Assembly: GCF_037081775.1 (NCBI RefSeq)
Contig: NZ_JBAMHQ010000001.1
Coordinates: 2,046,001-2,110,000, forward strand
Reading direction: 5' to 3'
DNA from: Haladaptatus sp. ZSTT2
GTDB lineage: Archaea > Halobacteriota > Halobacteria > Halobacteriales > Halococcaceae
Length of the DNA stretch: 64,000 bases
Made by a program: the position numbers and the translations under genes
Part shown: positions 17,885 to 26,308 of the stretch, in pieces
Layout of the letters: each line of letters begins with the position of its first letter
Position numbering within the stretch: position 1 is the first letter of the stretch
The notes under the pieces: generated by a model
Seen by the model: the letters and a program-made list of their open reading frames with translations, nothing else
What the model was told of the DNA's origin: nothing
The model's database searches: none

Positions 17885-19530
17885 GGCTTGCCCCCGTCGA
17901 AGGCGTCCCAGTTTGGTGTCCCTGTTTTCGCCGGGTCGCCGTCGCGGTTCAGCGTCGCCGCGTGGAGCGCGTGGTTCAGCGCGGCCTGCGAAAGCTGTTC
18001 GCCCCAGAGCGCATGTCGTTCGCCCTTCCAGCGCTCTTGATACAGCTCATCGAGTGCGCCGCGGGCGACTTCCTCGTCGTGGTCGGGGTGCAGTTCGCTC
18101 GCCAGTCGGTGACAGCAAAACCCGCCCTGACAGTTGCCCATCGACGCCCGCGTGCGGATGCGGAGGGCGTTCAGGTCAGTGCCCACCGCAGAGAGTGCGT
18201 CTTGCACCTCGGCTCGGGTGACGGCCTCACACTCACAGAGCACGGGATTCGGCACGTCGGTTGAGAGCACGTCGTCGGCCCGCGACCCGAGGCGTTGGAC
18301 CGACCGGCGGCCAACCGGCGAGCGAAGCCCGAACTCGTCCATGTAGTCGCGGAGCACGGAGAAATCCTCGCTTCCGGGGAGGGGCACGTCCGCCGTCTCA
18401 CAGGCGGCGCGGACGCCGAGTTTCTCACAGACGTGGTCGGTGATGGACTCGGCCATCATCCGGTAGGTCGTGAACTTCCCGCCGACGATGCTCGTCATGC
18501 CGGGCAGGCCGTCGCGCTCTGCGTGGTCTAAGAGGAAGAAATCGCGCGTGATATCGGTCGGGTCGTCGCTCCCGACTTCCGGCGGTTCGTACAACGGGCG
18601 AACGCCCCAAAACGAGCGAATCGTCCGCGCCTCGCCGAGAATCGGGACGAGTTTGGTTAGTTCGTCGATGACCAAATCGACCTCCCATTGCTCTTCAGGA
18701 TAGTCTTCGGGGTCGCTCACTTCCTCGTCAGTGGTGCCGAGAATGCACGTCGTCTCGTGAGGCACGACGATGTCCGCGTCGCCCTTTGGCCGACAGCGAT
18801 TGACGACTGTGTCCACTTGCCGGACGTTCATGATGGTCATGACGCCCTTCGAGGGGCGGACTTCAATGTCCACGCCCGCCATGTCGCCAAGCCGACCGGC
18901 CCACGCGCCCGTGGCGTTCACGACGTGGTCTGCGTAGATGGTCTCGGTTTTTTTCGCTGAACTGCGCTCGTGACGGATTTTCGCGCCGACGACCTCACCG
19001 GCTTCGACCACCAGGTCGGTGACCGGGGCGTGGGTGAGGACGCGCCCGCCGTGTTGCTCTGCGCTCGCGGCGTTTGCGACGCACAGCCGGAAGGGGTCAA
19101 CCGCCCCATCAGGAACCCAAATCGCCTTCTCTATGTCGGGCGCGAGATACGGTTCGACCTCGCGGGCTTCCTCGGCCGTGAGCACCTCTGCGGGGATGTC
19201 ACAGGCCCGACACCCGGCGAGCTTTTCTTGAAAGTACGCTTCTGTGTCCTCTGGCCGTTTCACGAACAGCCCACCCGTCTCCTCGACGCAGTGGGCGGCG
19301 ATGTCGCGGAGGACGCGGTTTTCCTCGATACACTCGCGGGCGGATTTCTGGTCTGAGACGGCGTAGCGCCCGCCGCTGTGGAGCAAGCCGTGCATCCGGC
19401 CGGTCGTGCCGTGGGTCAAGTTGCCCTGTTCTACGAGGGTGACATCGACCCCGCGCATGGCGAGGTCGCGCGCGATGCCACAGCCCGTCGAACCACCGCC
19501 GATAACGAGAACCGCAGTTTGTGACTCCAT
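17881..19530 (-). CDS. glpA: anaerobic glycerol-3-phosphate dehydrogenase subunit A
   Basis: 549 residues from ATG 19530 ([18 protein letters not shown]); an ATG four codons earlier is possible. It oxidises sn-glycerol 3-phosphate to dihydroxyacetone phosphate. Features: FAD-binding [17 protein letters not shown] near the start; [15 protein letters not shown] as in GlpA/GlpD; and a C-terminal BFD-like [2Fe-2S] domain with CECE near residue 425 and CQGGFCC near 465. First gene of glpABC, divergent from glpK across 209 bases that hold a strong palindrome. Confidence 0.95.
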   Translation of the reverse strand: MESQTAVLVIGGGSTGCGIARDLAMRGVDVTLVEQGNLTHGTTGRMHGLLHSGGRYAVSDQKSARECIEENRVLRDIAAHCVEETGGLFVKRPEDTEAYFQEKLAGCRACDIPAEVLTAEEAREVEPYLAPDIEKAIWVPDGAVDPFRLCVANAASAEQHGGRVLTHAPVTDLVVEAGEVVGAKIRHERSSAKKTETIYADHVVNATGAWAGRLGDMAGVDIEVRPSKGVMTIMNVRQVDTVVNRCRPKGDADIVVPHETTCILGTTDEEVSDPEDYPEEQWEVDLVIDELTKLVPILGEARTIRSFWGVRPLYEPPEVGSDDPTDITRDFFLLDHAERDGLPGMTSIVGGKFTTYRMMAESITDHVCEKLGVRAACETADVPLPGSEDFSVLRDYMDEFGLRSPVGRRSVQRLGSRADDVLSTDVPNPVLCECEAVTRAEVQDALSAVGTDLNALRIRTRASMGNCQGGFCCHRLASELHPDHDEEVARGALDELYQERWKGERHALWGEQLSQAALNHALHAATLNRDGDPAKTGTPNWDAFDGGKP

Positions 19531-19647
19531 CCAATGGTACACCTGTCGAGTGAGATGACTTCAGGTTTTTCGCCGTTCTGGTGGGATGTGCGCCGATTCG
19601 TATCGGCCAGCTGTCACTCGCCCCGAAGATTTATCGCCAGTTCGTGA

Positions 19648-19669
19648 CCAGCCTATGGCAATAGGCTGG
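19648..19669. promoter_or_regulatory. palindrome between glpA and glpK
   Basis: CCAGCCTAT (19648-19656), spacer GGCA, then ATAGGCTGG (19661-19669): perfect nine-base arms. An outer pair GTGACC (19644-19649) and GGTCAC (19676-19681) encloses it. It lies 118 bases from the glpA start and 71 from glpK, centrally placed to control both. The regulator is unknown; the TrmB motif of other haloarchaea was not seen. Confidence 0.6.
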
Positions 19670-19739
19670 CCAATGGGTCACTATTGTTCAGTCACAATCG
19701 GCGGCGAAATTCCTCAACTCGTCGTCTCCCCCTCTACCA

Positions 19740-21281
19740 ATGACAGCACACACCTACGTCGGTGCAATCGACCAAGGAACGACCGGCACGCGATTCATGG
19801 TCTTTGACCACGCCGGACAGGTCGTCTCGAACGCCTACGAGACCCACGAACAGCACTACCCGAATCCCGGCTGGGTCGAACACGACCCGGTCGAAATCTG
19901 GGAGAACACCAAACTCGTCGTCTCACGAGCGCTCCGTGAGGCCGACATCGAACCCACCCAACTCGCCGCCCTCGGCATCACGAATCAGCGTGAAACGACG
20001 GTCATCTGGGACGCAGAAACCGGCACGCCGGTACACAACGCGCTGGTTTGGCAAGACCGCCGGACGACCGACCGCGTCGAACGCCTCGAAGCCGACGAGA
20101 AAGTCGAGTGGATTCGTGAGAAAACCGGCCTCGAAGCCGACGCCTACTTCTCTGCGACGAAAGCCGAGTGGCTGCTCGACAACGCAGACCCCATCAAGAT
20201 TCAGCGCACCCGCCCCGAGGACGTGCGCGACCGCGCCGAAGCGGGCGAACTCCGCATGGGTACGATGGATACGTGGCTCATCTACAAACTCACCGGCCAG
20301 CACGTTACCGACGTGACAAACGCCTCGCGGACGATGCTCTACAACATCCGGGATTTGACGTGGGACGCAGAACTCCTCGCGGAGTTCGACATCCCGCGCA
20401 GTCTCCTCCCCGACGTGCGCCCCTCCAGCGACGACGAGTATTATGGGTACACCGATGCGGAGGGCTTCCTCGGCGCGGAAATCCCGGTCGCGGGTGCGCT
20501 TGGCGACCAGCAAGCCGCCCTGTTCGGCCAGACGTGTTTCGATGAGGGCGACGCGAAGAACACCTACGGAACGGGGTCGTTCTTCCTCATGAACACCGGC
20601 GAGGAGGCCGTGAAAAGTGACCACGGTCTGCTCACGACGATTGGCTTTCAGCGTGCGGGTGAACCCGTCCAGTACGCCCTCGAAGGCTCAATCTTCATCA
20701 CCGGCGCGGCAATCGAGTGGCTAGAAGACGTCGAACTCATCGCAGACCCCGCCCAAACCGCAGAACTCGCCCGGTCGGTCGATTCCACCGACGATGTGTA
20801 CGTCGTCCCTGCGTTCACCGGCCTCGGTGCGCCCCACTGGGACGGCCGCGCGCGCGGAACCATCGTCGGCATCACCCGCGGGACGAAGCGCGAACACCTC
20901 GTGCGCGCCACCCTCGAATCCATCGCCTACCAGACCCGCGACGTGGCCGAAGCGATGGAGAGCGATTCCGGCATCGAGATGAACTACCTCCGCGTCGATG
21001 GCGGGGCGGTGAAGAACAACTTCCTCTGCCAACTCCAGTCCGACATCATCCAGACGGACATCGTTCGTCCCGAGGTTGACGAAACCACCGCACTTGGGGC
21101 GGCCTACGCCGCCGGACTCGCCGTTGGCTACTGGGAGACGGTAGACGAACTCAGGGACAACTGGCACGTAGACCGCGAATTCACCCCGGAGATGGCAACG
21201 GCGGACGCCGACAAGAAATACGACCGCTGGCACGACGCCGTCGAACGCTCGCTTGACTGGGCGCGGGACGGAGGTAGCTAG
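19740..21281 (+). CDS. glpK: glycerol kinase
   Basis: 513 residues, FGGY family, full length. It phosphorylates glycerol with ATP to feed GlpABC. The N-terminal phosphate loop is AIDQGTTGTRFMVFD (about 8-22); WQDRRTTD near 102, GTGSFFLMNTGEE near 280 and the C-terminal GGAVKNNFLCQLQSDIIQ near 420 are all diagnostic. Divergent from glpABC and directly followed (stop TAG then ATG) by a membrane protein gene. Confidence 0.97.
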   Translation: MTAHTYVGAIDQGTTGTRFMVFDHAGQVVSNAYETHEQHYPNPGWVEHDPVEIWENTKLVVSRALREADIEPTQLAALGITNQRETTVIWDAETGTPVHNALVWQDRRTTDRVERLEADEKVEWIREKTGLEADAYFSATKAEWLLDNADPIKIQRTRPEDVRDRAEAGELRMGTMDTWLIYKLTGQHVTDVTNASRTMLYNIRDLTWDAELLAEFDIPRSLLPDVRPSSDDEYYGYTDAEGFLGAEIPVAGALGDQQAALFGQTCFDEGDAKNTYGTGSFFLMNTGEEAVKSDHGLLTTIGFQRAGEPVQYALEGSIFITGAAIEWLEDVELIADPAQTAELARSVDSTDDVYVVPAFTGLGAPHWDGRARGTIVGITRGTKREHLVRATLESIAYQTRDVAEAMESDSGIEMNYLRVDGGAVKNNFLCQLQSDIIQTDIVRPEVDETTALGAAYAAGLAVGYWETVDELRDNWHVDREFTPEMATADADKKYDRWHDAVERSLDWARDGGS

Positions 21282-22385
21282 ATGGCGGTCGAACTGCTCG
21301 GCAACTCACTCGAAGCGTGGCTCGTCCTCGCCATCGCCGCGTTCGCGGGCGGCGCGTTCGGCGCGGCGCTCGGTGCGCTCCCGGCATTCATCTTCACCGG
21401 CTTCATGGTCATGGTCGGCGAGGCCGCGAACATTCTCAAGGCCGAACTCGGCGCGGCGGGCGTCGCCTCGGCCGATGCCATCAACGTGGGCATCACTGGG
21501 TCGATTGCCTTCGGCCCGGTGTTCGGTCCACACATCTCGTTTGCGGGCGGGGCAGCAGCCGCCGCCTACGCTGCGCGGAAAGGCTACATGGACACCGGGT
21601 TCGACTACTTCGAGGCGAAAAACATCGCCCACGCGCTCGGGACGAAACCCGACGTGCTCGTCGTCGGTGGCGCGTTCGGCATCTTGGGAATGGTCATCCG
21701 CCAGCTCTCGGGTGGCCTCGGCCTCCCGTGGGACCCCATCGCCATGGGCGTCGTCCTTTCGGCGATTTTCCACCGCCTCGTCCTCGGCTTCCCAGTCATC
21801 GGAGACGCCCGCGGCAGGGGGCTCCTCGACATGTCGCCGTTCGAGCGCGAGGAGATGCGCCAGACCGCAGAGGGCGGCAAAGTCATCGCTGACGGCGGCC
21901 AGCCGGTCGCAGAGGGCGGCGCGACGAGACGCTTTAAAGTCGAACCATGGCTCCCCCACCAGTACGAGTGGACGAACGTGGCGATGATTGGCCTCGTCGT
22001 GGGCATTCTAGCTGCCTACACCGCGGTCAAAACGGGGAGTTTCTTCCTCGCTTTCGGCATCAGCGCGGCGTCGCTCGTTTTCCTCGCCCTCGGTATCGAA
22101 CAGATTCCCGTGACTCACCACATCGCGCTTCCGGCGAGTACGGCCGCGCTGGTCATCGTCCCCGAGACTGCTGCGACGGTGCCAATCCTGCCTGCGCTCG
22201 CGATTGGCGCGCTGTTCGGCGTAAGCGGCGCGCTCACGGGCGAAGTCATCCAGCGTGTCTTCTACGCGCACGCAGACACGCACTTCGACCCGCCCGCGGC
22301 CGCCATCGTCGTCAACTCGTTTGCCATCGCAGTGCTCGCCTTTGTGGGTGTGTTCCCGCAGTTCGGGTGGATTCCCCACCCGTAG
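21282..22385 (+). CDS. predicted membrane protein of the glpK operon (GlpX-like, putative glycerol uptake)
   Basis: 367 residues with eight or more hydrophobic segments and a central charged loop (residues about 180-220). Its ATG follows the glpK stop without a gap, so the two are co-translated. Haloferax volcanii has a similarly placed membrane gene called glpX after glpK, proposed as a glycerol facilitator; this assignment is by context and composition, not by a motif. It has no aquaporin NPA boxes. Do not confuse with bacterial fructose bisphosphatase GlpX. Confidence 0.7.
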   Translation: MAVELLGNSLEAWLVLAIAAFAGGAFGAALGALPAFIFTGFMVMVGEAANILKAELGAAGVASADAINVGITGSIAFGPVFGPHISFAGGAAAAAYAARKGYMDTGFDYFEAKNIAHALGTKPDVLVVGGAFGILGMVIRQLSGGLGLPWDPIAMGVVLSAIFHRLVLGFPVIGDARGRGLLDMSPFEREEMRQTAEGGKVIADGGQPVAEGGATRRFKVEPWLPHQYEWTNVAMIGLVVGILAAYTAVKTGSFFLAFGISAASLVFLALGIEQIPVTHHIALPASTAALVIVPETAATVPILPALAIGALFGVSGALTGEVIQRVFYAHADTHFDPPAAAIVVNSFAIAVLAFVGVFPQFGWIPHP

Positions 22386-22401
22386 CGACGAGACACCGTT
22401 T

Positions 22402-23913
22402 CTAGTTGCGCGACTCTGTCCCGAACGTTTCTCGCAGTGACACTCGATTGATTTTACCCGTCACCGTTTTCGGAATCTCGTCGACGAACTCGATTCGCTG
22501 GGGCACTTCGTGTTCTTCGAGATTCGACAGGCAGGTTTCTCTCACATCTTCACGGGTCACGTCGTCGCTCGACCGGGTGATGATCGCAGTCACGACGGCC
22601 CCTCGAAGGTCGTCTCGGGCGTCGATGATGGCCGCTCCCGACACGCCCTCGATGTCGTAGAGGACGTCTTCGATTTCGCGCGGGTAGATGTTCGCACACC
22701 CCGTCGTGAACATGTCTTCGCGTCGGTCCACGATGAACAGGTGGCCGTCGTCGTCGAGCCAGCCGATGTCTCCAGAGCGCAGCCACCGCGTGCCGTCGCG
22801 TTCGACGAAGGATTTCCGGTCGTTTTGCGGGCGCTCGTAGCCCGGTGTCACGGTGTCGCCGGCCCATAGCAACTCGCCGCGCTCTCCCTGCGCGACGCGC
22901 TCGCCGGTTTCCAAATCCTCGATGCGTAGCGAAACGACTTCACGCGTCGGCGGACCGACGCTTCCGGCCTTTCGCTCGTGGGGGTCTGGTCGGTTGAACG
23001 CGGCCAGTGGCGTCGTTTCGGTCATGCCGTAGCCTTCGAGGACGGCGCAGTCGAGCACCGACTCAGCCTCGTTGAATCGACCTCTCGGGAGGGGTGCCCC
23101 GCCGACGCCGACGAGTTCGAGCGATGAGCTGTCGTAGTGGTCGAGGCGCGGGTCGTCGATGAGGTCGATGAGCATGCTCGGGGTCAGGAAGGTGTAGGTC
23201 ACTCGGGCGTTTTCGATGGTGGCGAGGACGCGCTCTGTGTCGAATTCAGACAGAAGGTGGTTCGTCGCCTCAGCGAGGAGGAGTGGCGTCGTCGTGACGT
23301 TGAGGCCGGTCACATGGAAGCACTGACACACGGTGAGGCCGACGGTCTGGCGCGTCAAGCCGAGTGCGTTGGTGATGCCGTGGGCGTTTGCGAGGATGTT
23401 CCCGTGGGTGTGGTGGACGCCTTTTGGTTGGCCGGTCGTCCCCGAGGTGTAGAACACCTCCGCGAGTTCGTCGTTTCGCCGTGGATGAACCGCGTATTCG
23501 GTCTCCGCCGCTTCGAGCAGGTCGGGAAACGCGTGTCCAACGCTTCCATCGACGGAAATCGGCGTGGCCACGGATGTTGCGACTTCTGTGAACGATTCGT
23601 CGGTAACGAACACCGATACGTCGCTCACGTCGAGGATGTGGCGAATCTTTGAGGGAGGAAACCGGGTGTTGATGGGGACGGGAATCGCGCCGCACTTCAT
23701 CGCGCCGAGATGCGCGGTCAGCAGCTCAAGGCTGTTTTGCAGGCAGATGGCAACGCGCTCACCGGGGGAGACGCCGAGTGTTTCGAAGGCGTTCGCAGCC
23801 GCGCCCGTCCGGTCTGCCAGCGTCGCGTAGGTGAGGAGCGACTCCGTATCGCTCACCGCCGGTTTGACCGGGGCGTTCCCAGCGGCGCGGTCAACGACGT
23901 TTGCGAAGTTCAT
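22402..23913 (-). CDS. AMP-forming acyl-CoA synthetase
   Basis: 503 residues from ATG 23913 (MNFANVVDRAAG); GTG at 23952 would add 13. It activates a carboxylic acid with ATP and CoA. The AMP-binding loop is YTSGTTGQPKGVHHTH (near 155), then GYGMTETTPLAAFN (near 300), the hinge motif SGDIGWLDDDGHLFIVDRRE (near 390) and the terminal catalytic lysine in KTVTGKINR (near 488). Substrate is likely a medium, long or aromatic acid, undetermined. An IclR-type operator lies about 130 bases upstream at 24044-24062. Confidence 0.92.
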   Translation of the reverse strand: MNFANVVDRAAGNAPVKPAVSDTESLLTYATLADRTGAAANAFETLGVSPGERVAICLQNSLELLTAHLGAMKCGAIPVPINTRFPPSKIRHILDVSDVSVFVTDESFTEVATSVATPISVDGSVGHAFPDLLEAAETEYAVHPRRNDELAEVFYTSGTTGQPKGVHHTHGNILANAHGITNALGLTRQTVGLTVCQCFHVTGLNVTTTPLLLAEATNHLLSEFDTERVLATIENARVTYTFLTPSMLIDLIDDPRLDHYDSSSLELVGVGGAPLPRGRFNEAESVLDCAVLEGYGMTETTPLAAFNRPDPHERKAGSVGPPTREVVSLRIEDLETGERVAQGERGELLWAGDTVTPGYERPQNDRKSFVERDGTRWLRSGDIGWLDDDGHLFIVDRREDMFTTGCANIYPREIEDVLYDIEGVSGAAIIDARDDLRGAVVTAIITRSSDDVTREDVRETCLSNLEEHEVPQRIEFVDEIPKTVTGKINRVSLRETFGTESRN

Positions 23914-24043
23914 GCGCGACGATTCGTTTCGTTGCCCATCTGTGTTTCCCACGATTGTTTGTTATCAACAACGAGACACAACGGGGTCGCCGCGGTGGCT
24001 GACTGCTGAACCGGTCGCCTCGCCGACGCTCGCCGTCACCAAC

Positions 24044-24062
24044 TGTCCCATAATGTGGGACA
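24044..24062. promoter_or_regulatory. IclR-type operator, copy 1
   Basis: TGTCCCATAATGTGGGACA: seven-base perfect arms (TGTCCCA/TGGGACA) around TAATG. It lies seven bases beyond the 3' end of the IclR gene and upstream of the acyl-CoA synthetase promoter. It is identical at 17 of 19 positions to copy 2 in front of the IclR gene. Confidence 0.75.
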
Positions 24063-24068
24063 CGAGGA

Positions 24069-24845
24069 TCAGTCAGAGAGTGTAGCAAAGACGATGTCCT
24101 CGCGGATGCTCTCCGCTTTCTCACGGACGATGGTTGCGAGGTCGCCGTCCAGTTCAGACCGCAGGTCGCTCGCGGGGCCGTAGGCGGCGATTGCGCCGTA
24201 CACCTGTTCGTCGGTGGCGACGGGAGCCGCGACGCCGACGATGCCCTGAATCATCTCGCCGGTATCGACCGCATAGCCCCTCTCACGGATGGTCGTTAAC
24301 TCAGCTGTGAGGGTTTCTTCGGTCGTGAGCGTCCGGTCTGTGCGTGCTGGCAGTCCGTGGTGGGCTACGATTTCGTGCACTCTCTTTGCTGTGAATTGGG
24401 CGAGAATCGCTTTCCCCGGGGCATTCGTGTGGAGGTGTTCGTGCGTCGGATAGACGTGTCGAGACGAGGGTGGGAGCCTCTCGTAGTCCCAGCGGGTTGC
24501 GAGCAAGATTGCTCCTCGGCCGTTTTCCTCGATGACGAGTTGACTGTAGGTGTTCGTCTGGTCTGCGAGCGATTTTGCCGCCTGGCGCCCGTGTAAGAAC
24601 AGGTCGTTGCTGTTGCGCGACTCCCGGCCGAGACGGAGAAACTGTGTACTAAGCTGGTAGCTACCGCCGCGTTTTACGAGGTAGCCAAGTGCTTCTAGCG
24701 TCCGAAGGTGGTTGTGGACGGTGCTTTTCGGGAGCGAGAGTGCGTTGGCTAGTTCAGTTGTCCCGGCGATTTCTCGCTCTCGAATCTCATCGACGATTGC
24801 GTACGAGCGCTTCACCGAGTTGATGGGTACGGCCGGGTCGTCCAT
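24069..24845 (-). CDS. IclR family transcriptional regulator
   Basis: 258 residues. N-terminal winged helix, residues about 9-70, with recognition helix LPKSTVHNHLRTLEALGYL. The C-terminal IclR effector domain has HTNAPGKAILAQF near 138 and the closing GAIAAYGPASDL near 220. IclR proteins sense small organic acids or aromatics and commonly regulate themselves. Here matching operators flank the gene, so control of itself, of the acyl-CoA synthetase downstream and perhaps of the divergent GMC dehydrogenase pair is likely. Confidence 0.92.
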   Translation of the reverse strand: MDDPAVPINSVKRSYAIVDEIREREIAGTTELANALSLPKSTVHNHLRTLEALGYLVKRGGSYQLSTQFLRLGRESRNSNDLFLHGRQAAKSLADQTNTYSQLVIEENGRGAILLATRWDYERLPPSSRHVYPTHEHLHTNAPGKAILAQFTAKRVHEIVAHHGLPARTDRTLTTEETLTAELTTIRERGYAVDTGEMIQGIVGVAAPVATDEQVYGAIAAYGPASDLRSELDGDLATIVREKAESIREDIVFATLSD

Positions 24846-25186
24846 GTCACTGTGTCACAGTGTGTGCACTTAGTTCTGTTCGATAATGTGGGACAAACGT
24901 GGTTCGACAGACCCGCGGAACCCTCTCGAAAGCGCGTTCTTACCAGAAAATACGCATTTACTTCTGCGAGATATTCTCACCATCACTTGTTGGCTAATTT
25001 GCCAATAATTGGTGTTTGAAGGGCTATTTGGCCGTGTTACCCATTGGGCCGATCCCACCTACTAGCTCAAATTTATAATTTACCAGTCAATACCAAGATT
25101 TATTTAACCACCCCAATATTGGCTGATACGGGATACGCCAGCAGTTGGCAGCCGGTTGTTGGTATTGCCCTCGTACAGTGACAACC
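24846..25186. promoter_or_regulatory. 341-base intergenic region rich in inverted repeats
   Basis: Divergent region between the IclR gene and the GMC pair, much richer in A+T than the genes. It holds CACTGTGTCACAGTG (24848-24862), IclR operator copy 2 (24877-24895), TTGGC/GCCAA (24990-25005), CCAATAATTGG (25002-25012), CCAATATTGG (25113-25122), and a nine-base inverted pair CAATACCAA (25088-25096) with TTGGTATTG (25159-25167). TATA-like runs are at about 25070-25080 and 25098-25106. No gene is visible. Confidence 0.6.
24877..24895. promoter_or_regulatory. IclR-type operator, copy 2
   Basis: TGTTCGATAATGTGGGACA, with the right half TGGGACA and spacer TAATG identical to copy 1 and two changes in the left half. 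Its ATTAT core, read on the minus strand, could be the TATA element of the IclR gene, so binding would repress the regulator. Confidence 0.72.
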
Positions 25187-26308
25187 ATGACCAAAAAACG
25201 CTCTATGACGCGCAGAGGCGTCATGAAAGGCATCGGCGGTATCGCCGCACTTTCGATGTCGAACGCGACACTTGCAGATGCACAGGCCGCACTGACCGAC
25301 CCACTTCCCAGTGACCCCCACACGGCAGACACCTATCGGTCAATCGTGGACGCAATCATTCCCCGAACCCCCGAGCTTGAAGCCGAACTCGGCCCGGAAC
25401 ACGTCCCGGGCGGGCTGGACGCAGAGTTGGAGAAGTTCCTCATCTGGGACTTCAACCACTTCCAGGAGATTCGCTCTGAGATGGTCACCGAGAACCTCGA
25501 CGGTTCCGGCGTCGGGATGCCCCGCGCCATGTTCGAGTTCACCCTCGACACCGGTGGCCTCGGCTCGGACTTAGACGCACTCCTCGACCTCGCTGACCTC
25601 TCGTTGCTCGACTTACTCGACCGCGGCCTCGACGCCGACGCCCTCGAAGACTTCCTCACCTTCGGCGCGCTCGATAGCATTGACGTTTCGTTTGCCGACC
25701 TCGATACGGAGCGTGAGGGCGTCGCTGCGTTCGACCTGACCGTCGAATCTGATGGTGAAGTGTACCACCAAGTGCTCCAGAACTACCCCTACGCGCCGGT
25801 GTTCACCCTCGCGTTCGACCTCGTTGCGGCGGAGTTTCTCGCAACCGGAAAGAATCACGAACCGCCTGCCCCCAACGACAAATTCCCCGCTGGCGGGACG
25901 TTCACGCAACTCGCGCCGAAAGACCGACTGCGCTGTCTGTGGACCATCGTCGATGGCGGCGTCCTCGACGCGCTCGACGACCTCCTCTCGCCCATGATCC
26001 CAGACGTTGGCATCCTGAAGTTCGTCGTGATGGCGGTGAACGGCCTCCATGGGTTTGGCTACTACACCGAGTGGTCTGGTTACGGCAGCACGAAAACGGC
26101 CACACCGAACGACCGTGAGATGGAGGTGCCCGCAGGCGAGGTACAGAGCAGACAACAGACCGACTACCCCGGCCCCGCACCCGGCTACGCCGCAAACTGG
26201 CGACACGCGGTGCCCGGCGGGTTCAAAGACCCGAAAGCGAAGAATCTGAACTTACCCGACGACCTCGCTGGCGATGACGTCATCGACGGTCTCGGAGGTG
26301 GAAACTAA
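25187..26308 (+). CDS. Tat-exported small subunit of a GMC dehydrogenase (gluconate 2-dehydrogenase subunit 3 type)
   Basis: 373 residues from ATG 25187; an upstream in-frame ATG at 25145 lies before the signal peptide and is rejected. The start TRRGVMKGIGGIAALS is a twin-arginine signal; the family is the chaperone-like small subunit that rides out with the FAD subunit. Residues about 50-75 (DTYRSIVDAIIPRTPELE) match the family's opening. Longer than bacterial relatives (about 170-250). Its TAA overlaps the ATG of the GMC subunit by one base. Confidence 0.8.
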   Translation: MTKKRSMTRRGVMKGIGGIAALSMSNATLADAQAALTDPLPSDPHTADTYRSIVDAIIPRTPELEAELGPEHVPGGLDAELEKFLIWDFNHFQEIRSEMVTENLDGSGVGMPRAMFEFTLDTGGLGSDLDALLDLADLSLLDLLDRGLDADALEDFLTFGALDSIDVSFADLDTEREGVAAFDLTVESDGEVYHQVLQNYPYAPVFTLAFDLVAAEFLATGKNHEPPAPNDKFPAGGTFTQLAPKDRLRCLWTIVDGGVLDALDDLLSPMIPDVGILKFVVMAVNGLHGFGYYTEWSGYGSTKTATPNDREMEVPAGEVQSRQQTDYPGPAPGYAANWRHAVPGGFKDPKAKNLNLPDDLAGDDVIDGLGGGN

